Positions 11,581-19,390 of a stretch of DNA of 64,000 bases are shown here, one piece after another; the first letter of the stretch is position 1, and each line of letters begins with the position of its first letter. Where the stretch lies: the NCBI RefSeq assembly GCF_000380125.1, contig NZ_KB904583.1:86733-150732 (forward strand), read 5' to 3'. This stretch comes from Streptococcus ovis DSM 16829 (GTDB lineage: Bacteria > Bacillota > Bacilli > Lactobacillales > Streptococcaceae). The notes below the pieces were generated by a model, which saw only the letters and a list, made by a program, of their open reading frames with translations, was not told the DNA's origin and ran no database searches. Both the position numbers and the translations under genes were made by a program.

Positions 11581-12810
11581 CTAACTTTCTGCTCTTTTGA
11601 TTGTAATTTTTTTATATGCCCTTGATTTATTTCGACGCAAATCATCTGATAAATTATGCTGGTAACTCATAGACAATACCAAACCAACTCCGATTAAATT
11701 TGCAATCATGGAAGATCCTCCCTGCGAAATAAAAGGAAGTGGAATCCCTGTTAACGGAAGAATCCCTGTCGCAGCACCAATATTTTCAAAGATGTGAAAC
11801 AGAAGCATCATAATGTATCCTGTCGAAATATAAGTATAAAAACGATTGTTGGAAATCAAGGTGATTCGAAGCATACGATAAATGAGCAAGGAGTAGAGAC
11901 CAATAAGGACCAAGCCACCCACAAAGCCAAAATTTTCTCCAATAACCGTAAAAATCATATCACTTTCACGCACAGGAACTAATAAATTGCTGACATTGAA
12001 ACCCTGTCCCGTTAGACCACCACTTCCAATTGCAATAAGGCTCTGCGCTTGTTGATACGTGATGGTCTGCGCATATTTAAAAGGATCTAGCCAGGCTGTA
12101 ATTCGGTTAATCTGATAGGTGGCCACCCCTATATTTTTTAGAAATGTTGTACCTCCCGGAGATAAGAATAACAAGATAAATCCTATTACCCCTAAAATCC
12201 CTAGAAGAGTTACTGGCAATAAGATTTTCCAGGAAACACCAGACAATAGAACCATTCCGCAAAAAATAGCAAAGAAAACAAGAGCTGTCCCAAAATCGCT
12301 CTGAAATCCAAGCAATACAAAAACTGGCAAGGTTATAAGTAATAAATATGCAATCAGCTGAAAATCTTTTTTTAGATCACGTACTGGATATTTTTGGTGG
12401 AATGTGACAATGACCCTAGCCATCATGATAATATAAGAAATCTTCATGAATTCTGATGGCTGAAACAAGGTCACACCATTGATTGTGACCCAGTTCTGAG
12501 CCCCTGTCGATGCAACAAGACTTGGACTATAAAAATAAAGAGGCAACACCATCAACCCCAACCCAAGTGCATAAAACAAGGGCGTCATCTTCCAAAGAAA
12601 CTTTGTGCTAAAAAACATCACTAAAAAAGCCAAAAAAATCCCTAAGATGATCCACATTACCTGCTGTCCTACCATCGATTGAACATGTTGTACATAATCT
12701 TGACTCACAGCAATATACACGGATACAACCCCAATCAATAGTAAAAAAAAGACTGGTAGCATCAAAGCATAATCAATCCGACTTTCAATCGAACCTTTTT
12801 TTGTATTCAT
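11581..12810 (-). CDS. rodA: SEDS-family peptidoglycan polymerase RodA
   Basis: The 409-residue membrane protein has about ten predicted membrane helices and the SEDS signatures LTGQGFNVSNLLVPVRESD, FTVIGENFGFVGG and LTGIPLPFISQGGSSM. SEDS proteins polymerise glycan strands from lipid II with a partner class B PBP; RodA serves lateral or peripheral growth, FtsW the septum. The RodA assignment, rather than FtsW, rests on the conserved streptococcal neighbourhood of rodA with gyrB and ezrA. A TATAAT -10 box lies about 45 bases upstream of the start on the minus strand (near 12857). Confidence 0.88.
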   Translation of the reverse strand: MNTKKGSIESRIDYALMLPVFFLLLIGVVSVYIAVSQDYVQHVQSMVGQQVMWIILGIFLAFLVMFFSTKFLWKMTPLFYALGLGLMVLPLYFYSPSLVASTGAQNWVTINGVTLFQPSEFMKISYIIMMARVIVTFHQKYPVRDLKKDFQLIAYLLLITLPVFVLLGFQSDFGTALVFFAIFCGMVLLSGVSWKILLPVTLLGILGVIGFILLFLSPGGTTFLKNIGVATYQINRITAWLDPFKYAQTITYQQAQSLIAIGSGGLTGQGFNVSNLLVPVRESDMIFTVIGENFGFVGGLVLIGLYSLLIYRMLRITLISNNRFYTYISTGYIMMLLFHIFENIGAATGILPLTGIPLPFISQGGSSMIANLIGVGLVLSMSYQHNLSDDLRRNKSRAYKKITIKRAES

Positions 12811-13127
12811 CTACTTCCTCATACTTTCTTCAAATATCCATACAACTAAACTTCTTGTATTATAGCAAAAAAAAACGGATTTTTATAGCAGAAAGACAGA
12901 ACCTCCTACAATCTCTTGGTATTCTAGATTCTATCTAGGCTCATTCAATATAGATAGCATTTCCTACACTTTCTTCTATCTTGAACTGCCTTCCACTTCA
13001 GTACCAAAACCGCTAAGACTTGTTGGCTACTCTCTTTCTAAGCTAAAGAAAAAACGGCTGAAAATTCGCCCAGTTTTTAGGGATTTGACCTCTGCCGTTA
13101 CTTTTTCCGTTACCTTTTGAAAATGAA
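12811..13127. other. Intergenic stretch without a recognised gene
   Basis: Apart from the rodA promoter region near 12857, I see no convincing gene. Reading frames here have no plausible start with a ribosome site and no recognisable product. Confidence 0.5.
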
Positions 13128-13160
13128 AAAGCCTCTCCGATACTCGGAAAGGCTTTAAAA
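13128..13160 (-). terminator. Terminator of rpmE2
   Basis: AAAGCCT...CCGA and TCGG...AGGCTTT arms flank a three-base loop, with a T-run (AAAA on plus) toward lower coordinates on the minus strand, 30 bases after the L31 stop. Confidence 0.75.
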
Positions 13161-13190
13161 CCAACATTTTTAAGAAATAAATGCGGTTGA

Positions 13191-13433
13191 TTATTTGAGA
13201 CCGTATTTTTTGTTGAAACGATCCACACGACCATCTGCTTGAGTGAACTTTTGACGTCCAGTGTAGAATGGATGTGAGTCTGATGAAATTTCCACACGGA
13301 TAAGTGGGTATGTTTCACCTTCAAATTCAACAGTTTCGTTAGAGTTCTTTGTAGAACCGCTAAGGAATTTGTAACCAGTAGTTGTGTCCATGAAGACAAC
13401 AGTGCGATATTCAGGATGAATGTCTTTTCTCAT
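13191..13433 (-). CDS. rpmE2: 50S ribosomal protein L31 type B
   Basis: The 80-residue protein starting [17 protein letters not shown] and ending [12 protein letters not shown] is L31 of the zinc-independent type B; the CXXC motifs of type A L31 are absent. The ATG at 13433 is chosen because the family begins there and an AAAGGAAA site precedes it; a longer upstream reading frame exists but lacks a ribosome site. The 5' untranslated region contains a small hairpin near 13455-13478 that could be a regulatory leader, but this is not certain. No AdcR-type box is seen upstream. Confidence 0.96.
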   Translation of the reverse strand: MRKDIHPEYRTVVFMDTTTGYKFLSGSTKNSNETVEFEGETYPLIRVEISSDSHPFYTGRQKFTQADGRVDRFNKKYGLK

Positions 13434-13488
13434 CTTTAAAAATTTCCTTTCTGCCATAGTCTCTTTGTGAGACCATAGATATAGATTC

Positions 13489-13517
13489 ATTCTACCAAAT
13501 TTCTTGAAAAATGGCAA
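13489..13517 (-). promoter_or_regulatory. rpmE2 promoter
   Basis: On the minus strand TTGCCA (13512-13517) and TAGAAT (13489-13494) are 17 bases apart, giving a 5' leader of about 50 bases. Confidence 0.75.
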
Positions 13518-13551
13518 GTTATTTTATCTCTTTTTTATTTAAAATGCTGAT

Positions 13552-13707
13552 TTAAAGTGCTGATGCACCTGATATAGCATCTGGTGCTGTTCTTTGGCCT
13601 AAGCCACCTTCAGAAGCACCTGAATCCGCATCTGTCTGTAAAAGATTTCCCTCACTTGAAATGAGCTTCATGGGTAAATTTTCTTTGAAAAGAATCTGTT
13701 TGTCCAT
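13552..13707 (-). CDS. Small protein with two ApbE-type flavinylation motifs
   Basis: This 51-residue gene begins MDKQILFKENLPMKLISSEG and ends DAISGASAL. It contains two copies of the ApbE target pattern Dxx(S/T)GA(S/T): DADSGAS at about residues 26-32 and DAISGAS at 43-49. ApbE enzymes attach FMN through a phosphoester bond to the last Ser/Thr of such motifs, as in NqrC. The gene starts 10 bases after the apbE stop, with a strong AAAGGAGATCAA ribosome site, so it is co-expressed with the transferase. There is no signal peptide and no room for a full FMN-binding domain of about 90 residues. A short flavin carrier is inferred; a remnant of a larger flavoprotein is an alternative. Its redox partner is unknown. 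Confidence 0.8.
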   Translation of the reverse strand: MDKQILFKENLPMKLISSEGNLLQTDADSGASEGGLGQRTAPDAISGASAL

Positions 13708-13717
13708 TTGATCTCCT

Positions 13718-14647
13718 TTAGAAAATCCGATCAGCTAATCCCGGCGTATAAATCAATTGGTGTTGATTCGTAATAATAATAGCTTCAATGCCTTCTTGCA
13801 CTACAACAGCCTGATAAATATCCAAAACAGGATAACCAAAGAGTCTAGTCGTCCAGATTTCTCCATCAACAGATTTTTCCGAAACAATGGTCAAACTAGC
13901 AACGTCCGTCGCTACTGGATAGCCTGTTTGACTGTCGAAAATATGGTGGTAGGTCTTTCCTTCAAATTCAAAGGTGCGTTCATAGACTCCTGATGTTACA
14001 ACAGACTCTTCCCCAATTTTAATCACTGCAACATTATTGCCTCTTGGTAGTGTCGGATTTTGGATGCCAATCCGCCACAAACCATCTTCGTTGTGCATGG
14101 CAGGGCCAAAGGTTAAGACATTGCCCCCAAGATTGATGAGGCCCGATACTACTCCGACTCGTTTTAGATGTTCGACAATTCTATCTGCTATATAGCCCTT
14201 AGCGAGAGCGCCTAGGTCAAGAGCCATGCCTTCTTTCTTCAGATAGACAGACTGAGTGACCTCATCTAGTTCAATCTCCTTGGGATCAATCAATGCCAAT
14301 TTTTCCTGGATAATTTCCTCACTAGGCACTTTGGCGTCAGAAAAACCAATCCGCCAAGCTTGTACCAACGGGCCAATCGTGATATTGAGGTGACTTCCAG
14401 AAGCACAGCTATGCTCCTTTCCTAAGGCAATCAACTCATACAAATCAGGAGCCACTGGAACTGGCTGGACACCAGCATTAAGGTTGATTTCCATCAACTC
14501 AGAGGTCAAGTCATTGGCTGAAAAACGATCCTTATAAAGATAAAGTAATTCCTCCACCTGATCCAAAATGAGCTCTGGATTATCATGCCAAATCTTGGTA
14601 TCAATGGTCGTTCCTATCAGACGAATACTTCTACTACTTGCTTGCAT
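13718..14647 (-). CDS. apbE: FAD:protein FMN transferase (ApbE), cytosolic form
   Basis: The 309-residue protein belongs to the ApbE family, which transfers FMN from FAD to Ser/Thr in target proteins in a magnesium-dependent reaction. Landmarks are LDLGALAKGYIADRIVEHL, GLINLGGNVLTFG, VVTSGVYERTF and YHHIFDSQTGYP. The usual C-terminal D-A-x-(S/A)-T metal segment appears here as VDGEIWTTRLFGYP, so the exact metal ligand is uncertain. No lipobox or signal peptide is present, so the enzyme should act in the cytoplasm. It overlaps the Pde2 gene by 14 bases and precedes the 51-residue motif protein. Confidence 0.92.
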   Translation of the reverse strand: MQASSRSIRLIGTTIDTKIWHDNPELILDQVEELLYLYKDRFSANDLTSELMEINLNAGVQPVPVAPDLYELIALGKEHSCASGSHLNITIGPLVQAWRIGFSDAKVPSEEIIQEKLALIDPKEIELDEVTQSVYLKKEGMALDLGALAKGYIADRIVEHLKRVGVVSGLINLGGNVLTFGPAMHNEDGLWRIGIQNPTLPRGNNVAVIKIGEESVVTSGVYERTFEFEGKTYHHIFDSQTGYPVATDVASLTIVSEKSVDGEIWTTRLFGYPVLDIYQAVVVQEGIEAIIITNQHQLIYTPGLADRIF

Positions 14648-15578
14648 GAGCTACTACCTGCTTGATTTCTTGATAAATTTGGTCATTTTCCTCTAGGCTA
14701 TACGAATTGGCTCCGCTAGCTAGAGGATGACCACCACCATCATGACGTTTGGCAATCTCATTGATAATCACAGTTTTACTCCTTAAACGAACGCGGTAAG
14801 TCCCATCTACCTGTTCTACAAAAATGGCCCATGATTGTACCACATCAATTTTTCCTGGGGCTCCTACAATAGCAGCTGTTTCTGCATCTGTCACTTCAAA
14901 ACGATTGAGCACTTCCTTGGTCAGAGTGACGCGAGCAGCCCCATTTTCATCTACTTCTAAATGGTCAAAGACATAACCTTGCAACTTGGCAACCTTAAAG
15001 GAAAAGCTGTCCATTTCCCGTGAAATGGCTGCAAAATCAAAGTCAAATTCGCGCAATTTAGCTGCAATCTCCATGGTTTTACTGGTTGTTGCTGAATAAA
15101 GGAACCGCCCTGTATCTCCCACAATACCTGTGTATAAAAGACGAGCTGCTTCATCAGAAATCGTCAGACCTGTCGCTAGGGCTAATTCTGTGACGATTTC
15201 ACTGGCACTGGAAGCCTGTGTATCTACATAAACAATGTCTCCATAGACATCTTCATTAGGATGATGGTCAATTTTGATTAAAAAATATCCCTTATCATAG
15301 CGTTCATCATCAATCCGAGGGCGATTGGCCGTATCGGTCACAATGACCAAGGCTCCCTCATAATCACTGTCTGCCACCGCATCCATCTCCGTCATCCAGG
15401 CAAGAGTCGGTTCATCCACTCCTGTCGCTAGTATTTGCTTATCTGGAAAATTGTGACGAAGCAAGGCACGAAGGCCTGCCTGACTGCCAATCGCATCGGG
15501 GTCGGGACGCTGGTGCCGATGGATAATAATCGTATCATAGGCCTTGATTTTTTCTAAAATTTCTTGAAAGATAGCCAT
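14634..15578 (-). CDS. pde2: DHH/DHHA1 phosphodiesterase (Pde2/NrnA type)
   Basis: The 314-residue protein has the DHH motif set: HRHQRPDPDAIGSQAGL near residue 20, VTDTANRPRID, the DHH-type IDHHPNEDVYGD, and the C-terminal DHHA1 glycine motif KRHDGGGHPLASGA. This stand-alone form degrades pApA to AMP in c-di-AMP turnover and can also act on nanoRNA and pAp. Streptococci use it together with GdpP. The gene is first in a three-gene unit with apbE and the small motif protein, with an extended -10 TGGTATAAT about 35 bases upstream of its start. Confidence 0.9.
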   Translation of the reverse strand: MAIFQEILEKIKAYDTIIIHRHQRPDPDAIGSQAGLRALLRHNFPDKQILATGVDEPTLAWMTEMDAVADSDYEGALVIVTDTANRPRIDDERYDKGYFLIKIDHHPNEDVYGDIVYVDTQASSASEIVTELALATGLTISDEAARLLYTGIVGDTGRFLYSATTSKTMEIAAKLREFDFDFAAISREMDSFSFKVAKLQGYVFDHLEVDENGAARVTLTKEVLNRFEVTDAETAAIVGAPGKIDVVQSWAIFVEQVDGTYRVRLRSKTVIINEIAKRHDGGGHPLASGANSYSLEENDQIYQEIKQVVAHASK

Positions 15579-15622
15579 TTTTTCTCCCTTTGACGTGCAT
15601 TTTTATCTCTTATTATACCATG

Positions 15623-15650
15623 AAAAACCAATCCTGTTGTGAGGATTGGC
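15623..15650 (-). terminator. Terminator of the GST gene
   Basis: CCAATCCT and AGGATTGG arms (15628-15649) are followed on the minus strand by a run of T, seven bases beyond the stop of the glutathione transferase-like gene. Confidence 0.8.
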
Positions 15651-15656
15651 TGACGA

Positions 15657-16448
15657 CTATGAAATCGATTGGTATTCTACAGCTAGAGCTGCCTGAACTG
15701 CAGGCCGTTGAGCAATTTTCTCTGTCCATTTCTGTAAGTGCTTGTACTCTTGGACATTCAAAAATTCACCTGCACGGGTCCATAACTTGTCCTGTGCTAG
15801 TTGTCCATACCAAGCCCAAATGGCCATATCAGCGATGCTGTATTCATTGCCTGCAATGTAGTCTTTATTCGCCAGCTCCTTATCTAGAAGGTCTAACTGG
15901 CGCTTGGCTTCCATAGCAAAGCGGTTAATCGGATATTCCAATTTTTCAGGAGCGTAGTGGAAGAAATGTCCAAATCCACCACCTAAGAAAGGAGCTGCTC
16001 CTGTTGACCAAAAGAGCCAGTTGAGAACTTCATTTCGCCCAGCTGCATCTTTTGGAATAAAGGCATCAAATTTCTCAGCCAGGTAAAGAAGAATATTCGC
16101 TGACTCAAAAACGCGAACTGGATTTTCACCTGATTGGTCCAAGAGAGCAGGAATTTTTGAATTAGGATTGAGCGCAACAAAATCAGACCCGAACTGCTCC
16201 CCATCACTGATGGAAATTTGATAGAGATCATAGTCTGCGTCTGGCAAACCTAAAGCCTGCAACTCCTCCAACATTATCGTCACTTTGACGCCATTTGGTG
16301 TCCCAAGAGAATACAACTGAAACGGCATCTCTCCAAGTGGTAATGTCTGCTCAAAACGAGCACCTGCTGTCGGTTGATTCAAGTTTCCCCAAGCACCACC
16401 CATGCTAGCTGGCTTCTCCCACACAGTGGGAATTTGATAGTCTGTCAT
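15657..16448 (-). CDS. Glutathione S-transferase family protein (YghU-like)
   Basis: The 263-residue protein carries an N-terminal thioredoxin-like domain (PFQLYSLGTPNGVKVTIMLEEL) and a C-terminal helical domain. The extended N-terminus (PTVWEKPASMGGAWGNLNQPTAG) matches YghU/Ure2-like transferases, which have disulfide-bond reductase activity with glutathione. The ATG at 16448 is preferred because an AAGGAG site precedes it; a longer frame of 277 residues has no such site. The flavodoxin gene is divergent on the other strand. Confidence 0.88.
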   Translation of the reverse strand: MTDYQIPTVWEKPASMGGAWGNLNQPTAGARFEQTLPLGEMPFQLYSLGTPNGVKVTIMLEELQALGLPDADYDLYQISISDGEQFGSDFVALNPNSKIPALLDQSGENPVRVFESANILLYLAEKFDAFIPKDAAGRNEVLNWLFWSTGAAPFLGGGFGHFFHYAPEKLEYPINRFAMEAKRQLDLLDKELANKDYIAGNEYSIADMAIWAWYGQLAQDKLWTRAGEFLNVQEYKHLQKWTEKIAQRPAVQAALAVEYQSIS

Positions 16449-16582
16449 CCTATTCTCCTTTTTCATTGTTTCATGACACCATCCTAGCAAATTTTTTACG
16501 AGAATTCAAAAAAACGCTACGCGTAAAGCCAATCATTTTCAACCAAATTAAATATTTTATCTGCCCATTTCCTAAAAAATGT

Positions 16583-16590
16583 GCTAGAAT
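16583..16590 (+). promoter_or_regulatory. Flavodoxin promoter (extended -10)
   Basis: TGCTAGAAT forms an extended -10 box about 27 bases upstream of the flavodoxin start. No good -35 box is apparent. Confidence 0.55.
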
Positions 16591-16616
16591 ATTAGTAATT
16601 ATATTTGGAGGACCCT

Positions 16617-17072
16617 ATGGCTTTAGCAAAAATTGTCTATGCTAGTATGACTGGCAATACAGAAGAAATTGCAGATATTGTCGCAAGTAAACTAGAAGAA
16701 CTTGGTTTGGAAGTACACAACGATGAGTGTACAACTGTTGAAACTGAAGAAATTTTAGAGGCAGATATTATTATCGTAGCAACCTATACTTACTCCTATG
16801 GAGGAGATGGTGAATTACCAGACGAAATTGTAGACTTCTACACAGATTTAGCGGACTTAGACTTGACTGGTAAAATCTACGGTGTCTGTGGTTCAGGCGA
16901 TACCTTCTATGATGACTTCTGTAAATCCGTTGATGACTTCGATATCATGTTAGCTTCTCGCGGTGCGACTAAAGGAGCTGAGAGTGTCAAGGTTGACTTG
17001 GCGGCTGAAGATGAAGACATTGAACACCTTGAAACATTCGCAACTGAATTAGTTGCTGCACTTAATAAGTAA
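16617..17072 (+). CDS. fld: Flavodoxin
   Basis: The 151-residue acidic protein is a short-chain flavodoxin, an FMN electron carrier. The FMN phosphate loop is YASMTGNTEEIAD near the N-terminus, followed by the family motif TYTYSYGGDGELPDEIVDFY and VCGSGDTFYDDFCK. The ATG at 16617 has a GGAGGA ribosome site; a start 12 bases earlier in frame lies inside that site. A hairpin terminator follows immediately. The gene is monocistronic. Confidence 0.94.
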   Translation: MALAKIVYASMTGNTEEIADIVASKLEELGLEVHNDECTTVETEEILEADIIIVATYTYSYGGDGELPDEIVDFYTDLADLDLTGKIYGVCGSGDTFYDDFCKSVDDFDIMLASRGATKGAESVKVDLAAEDEDIEHLETFATELVAALNK

Positions 17073-17074
17073 AA

Positions 17075-17099
17075 GGGTTGGAATTTTTCCAACTTTTTT
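17075..17099 (+). terminator. Flavodoxin terminator
   Basis: GTTGGAA/TTCCAAC hairpin (17077-17093) followed by TTTTTTT, directly after the stop codon. Confidence 0.85.
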
Positions 17100-17101
17100 A
17101 C

Positions 17102-17129
17102 TTGTCAAATTTTTTTAAAGTGTTATAAT
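17102..17129 (+). promoter_or_regulatory. rpsN2 promoter
   Basis: TTGTCA (17102-17107) and TATAAT (17124-17129) with a 16-base spacer. The -10 box ends where the AdcR-type operator starts. Confidence 0.8.
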
Positions 17130-17140
17130 TAACTAGTTAA
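17129..17140 (+). promoter_or_regulatory. AdcR-type zinc operator
   Basis: The palindrome TTAACTAGTTAA is an exact match to the streptococcal AdcR consensus TTAACYRGTTAA. It overlaps the last base of the -10 box and the transcription start, a position suited to repression when zinc is plentiful. Confidence 0.85.
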
Positions 17141-17164
17141 GTTTTTTTGAAAAAAGGAGAAATT

Positions 17165-17434
17165 ATGGCTAAAAAATCTAAAATGGCTAAATACCACCGA
17201 CAATTGGAGCTCATCGAACGTTATGCGGATTTACGGCGTGAACTGAAAGAAGCAGGCGATTATGAAGCCTTGAGAAAATTACCTCGCGATTCCAATCCCA
17301 ATCGCTTAAAAAATCGTGATCGAATTGATGGACGTCCCCATGCTTATATGAGAAAATTTGGACTCAGTCGGATTAATTTTAGAAATCTCGCCCACAAAGG
17401 TGAATTGCCTGGTGTGAAAAAAGCTAGTTGGTAA
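17165..17434 (+). CDS. rpsN2: 30S ribosomal protein S14, zinc-independent paralogue
   Basis: The 89-residue protein ([20 protein letters not shown]...[11 protein letters not shown]) is the long S14 form without the CXXC zinc ribbon. Such paralogues replace zinc-binding S14 when zinc is scarce. The start at 17165 has an AAAAGGAG site. The AdcR-type operator over the promoter agrees with induction under zinc starvation, which is established for related streptococci. A terminator follows the stop at once, so the gene is separate from the chorismate mutase gene. Confidence 0.95.
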   Translation: MAKKSKMAKYHRQLELIERYADLRRELKEAGDYEALRKLPRDSNPNRLKNRDRIDGRPHAYMRKFGLSRINFRNLAHKGELPGVKKASW

Positions 17435-17460
17435 GAGAGTGGTTTTCCACTCTCTTTTTT
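17435..17460 (+). terminator. rpsN2 terminator
   Basis: GAGAGTGG/CCACTCTC hairpin followed by TTTTTT. Confidence 0.85.
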
Positions 17461-17491
17461 GGTATACTGGAGGCACACCTAGGAGGACCAT

Positions 17492-17776
17492 ATGAAGTTA
17501 GATTTAACACAGATTCGTCAAAATATTGACGCCATTGATAAGGAATTGGTTGCTTTACTGGAACAAAGAATGTCGCTTGTTCATCAAGTTGCCGCTTATA
17601 AAAAAGAAACAGGCCAACCTGTTCTGGATAGCGGACGAGAAAAAGCTGTACTTGAACAGGTAGCAACTCTTGTAGAAAACAAGAACTATACGGATTCAAT
17701 CTGCGCTACATTCCGTGATATCATGGCTCATTCTCGCGCATATCAATCTCAAACGTTAGGTCAGACAGATGACTAG
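17492..17776 (+). CDS. Chorismate mutase (AroQ class)
   Basis: The 94-residue all-helical protein is a monofunctional AroQ chorismate mutase, which converts chorismate to prephenate for Phe/Tyr synthesis. Family residues visible are the N-terminal Arg in QIRQNIDAID, the Arg of LLEQRMSLVHQVAAYKKETG with its Lys, and the REKAVLEQV segment. A TAGGAGGA site precedes the ATG. The stop overlaps the start of the CLC transporter gene by eight bases, a coupling also described in Streptococcus mutans, where a chorismate mutase gene borders the fluoride antiporter genes. Confidence 0.92.
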   Translation: MKLDLTQIRQNIDAIDKELVALLEQRMSLVHQVAAYKKETGQPVLDSGREKAVLEQVATLVENKNYTDSICATFRDIMAHSRAYQSQTLGQTDD

Positions 17777-18959
17777 GAATAGGCCAATCTATAGCAAGTT
17801 CCTACTACCAGCACTTCTCATCGGTCTGCTTTCTGGAATCGTGGATACCGTATTTGGCCAAGTCCTATTACTTGTGGGAGATATTCGTCAGCATGCATTT
17901 TTCTACCTAGTTCCGTTTTTAGGACCAGTGGGTCTTCTTATCCTCTTCCTTTATCAAAAATGGGGAAAAAATTCCCAAAAAGGAATGACATTGGTCTTTG
18001 AAGTCGGACATGGGAGTACAGAATCAATTCCCAAACGACTCATCCCTCTTGTGATGAGCACGACTTGGTTGACTCATCTTTTTGGTGGTTCGGCTGGACG
18101 CGAAGGTGTAGCAGTTCAATTAGGAGCTACGATTGCTCATCAATTTACAGCCTATTTTCCTAAAAAAGAAGAAAGGAATCTACTCCTTCTCATTGGTATG
18201 GCAGCGGGTTTTGCAGGCCTTTTTCAAACTCCTCTAGCAGCTAGCTTTTTTGCAATCGAGGTATTAGTGGTAGGCCACTATTCATGGGCTGCACTGGCTC
18301 CAGCTCTGGTTGCTTCCATTACAGCTAGTACTACTTCTCATCTATTGGGGTTAGAAAAATTCCAGTATGTGCTACAAGACAATATCTCACTTTCTCCCTT
18401 GCTGATTGGTAAGCTAGTGCTATTGGGCGTGACCTTTGCTGCTGTCGGTAATTTATTCGCCTTTCTATTAACAAATACAAAACTCCTCTTTGCAAAAAAA
18501 ATCCCCAATCCCTACCAGCGCATCATCCTGATTGGTTTAGGAATTTCCATGATTATGATGCTTTTCCACCAAGGGCGCTATGCAGGCTTGGGAACAAATT
18601 TGATTGAGGCCAGTTTCGATGGGCAAACCATCTATCTCTATGATTGGTTTGCAAAACTTCTCTTAACCGTACTAACGCTTTCTGTTGGTTTTCAAGGTGG
18701 TGAAGTCACTCCTCTCTTTGCAATGGGCGCAAGCGCAGGAGTCGTTTTGGCAGGTGTATTGGGACTCCCTTTTGCCTTTGCGGCCGCTCTCGGCTACATT
18801 GCTGTTTTTGGCGCCGCAACCAATACATTACTAGCACCAGTTTTTATTGGCATTGAAGTGTTCGGTTGGCAATACACTCCTGCCTATCTTCTCGTGGTTG
18901 CTGTTGCCTACTTTCTCAATCGGCGATACAGTATCTACAGCGCTCAAAAAGGACTGTAA
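17769..18959 (+). CDS. CLC-family antiporter of the fluoride (CLC-F) type
   Basis: This 396-residue membrane protein has about ten hydrophobic helices. The CLC signature appears as GGSAGREGVAVQLGA with the gating Glu, and as GGEVTPLFAMGAS where chloride transporters have GxFxP. The G-G-E-x-T-P-L-F form and the lack of the GSGIP serine loop are features of CLC-F proteins, which exchange fluoride for protons and confer fluoride resistance. The gene is translationally coupled to chorismate mutase. Fluoride specificity is inferred from these motifs and from context; no fluoride riboswitch is seen upstream. Confidence 0.85.
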   Translation: MTRNRPIYSKFLLPALLIGLLSGIVDTVFGQVLLLVGDIRQHAFFYLVPFLGPVGLLILFLYQKWGKNSQKGMTLVFEVGHGSTESIPKRLIPLVMSTTWLTHLFGGSAGREGVAVQLGATIAHQFTAYFPKKEERNLLLLIGMAAGFAGLFQTPLAASFFAIEVLVVGHYSWAALAPALVASITASTTSHLLGLEKFQYVLQDNISLSPLLIGKLVLLGVTFAAVGNLFAFLLTNTKLLFAKKIPNPYQRIILIGLGISMIMMLFHQGRYAGLGTNLIEASFDGQTIYLYDWFAKLLLTVLTLSVGFQGGEVTPLFAMGASAGVVLAGVLGLPFAFAAALGYIAVFGAATNTLLAPVFIGIEVFGWQYTPAYLLVVAVAYFLNRRYSIYSAQKGL

Positions 18960-18993
18960 CTAACCTTGCCTTGTAGTAAATCTATACCATTTT

Positions 18994-19033
18994 AAAAAAG
19001 AGCTGTGATTCTAACAATCTCAGCTCTTTTTTT
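18994..19033 (+). terminator. Bidirectional terminator
   Basis: AAAAAAGAGCTG and CAGCTCTTTTTTT arms form a strong hairpin with A- and T-runs on the two sides, ending both the CLC gene and the minus-strand GlsB-like gene. Confidence 0.85.
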
Positions 19034-19064
19034 GCTATCAATGGTATCTACACATTCTTGTCGA

Positions 19065-19307
19065 TTATTTTTTATCAAAAAAGAAGGACACCACTGCAAT
19101 CACAATCACTGCTCCCACAATAGATGGAACCAATGCCATCCCTGCTAACGAAGGACCCCAGTTTCCCAAGAGGGCTTGTCCAACAGAAGAACCTACTAAA
19201 CCTGCCAAAATATTGGTAAAGCAGCCCATTGATTCACTTTTTCCTGTGACACCTCCGGCAACCATACCAATCAAGGCACCGACAATCGCTGACCATAACA
19301 ATCCCAT
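19065..19307 (-). CDS. GlsB/YeaQ/YmgE family membrane protein
   Basis: An 80-residue glycine-rich hydrophobic protein with about three membrane helices (MGLLWSAIVGALIGMVAGGVTG ..., IVGAVIVIAVVSFFF) and the family's central 'GCFTNILAGLVGSSVGQALLG' segment. Members of this transglycosylase-associated or GlsB-like group are stress-induced small membrane proteins of unclear biochemical role. A GGAG site precedes the ATG. It is a lone gene between terminators. Confidence 0.85.
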   Translation of the reverse strand: MGLLWSAIVGALIGMVAGGVTGKSESMGCFTNILAGLVGSSVGQALLGNWGPSLAGMALVPSIVGAVIVIAVVSFFFDKK

Positions 19308-19390
19308 ATCTTTTCTCCTTTCATTTATTTCTCTGACTTTATCCTATCATATTTTCATAAAAATCTCTCAAGAAAACTCCTATATATTCG

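Noticed and set aside
11581-12810. FtsW instead of RodA
   Set aside because: Motifs do not separate the two firmly, but the neighbourhood next to gyrB and ezrA is that of streptococcal rodA.
13043-13399. Minus-strand 118-residue frame covering the L31 gene and terminator
   Set aside because: It is out of frame with rpmE2 over the whole L31 gene, and the L31 protein is unmistakable. No ribosome site.
17492-17530. Fluoride riboswitch before the CLC gene
   Set aside because: The rpsN2 terminator and a short leader leave no room for a crcB-type structure upstream of the chorismate mutase gene.
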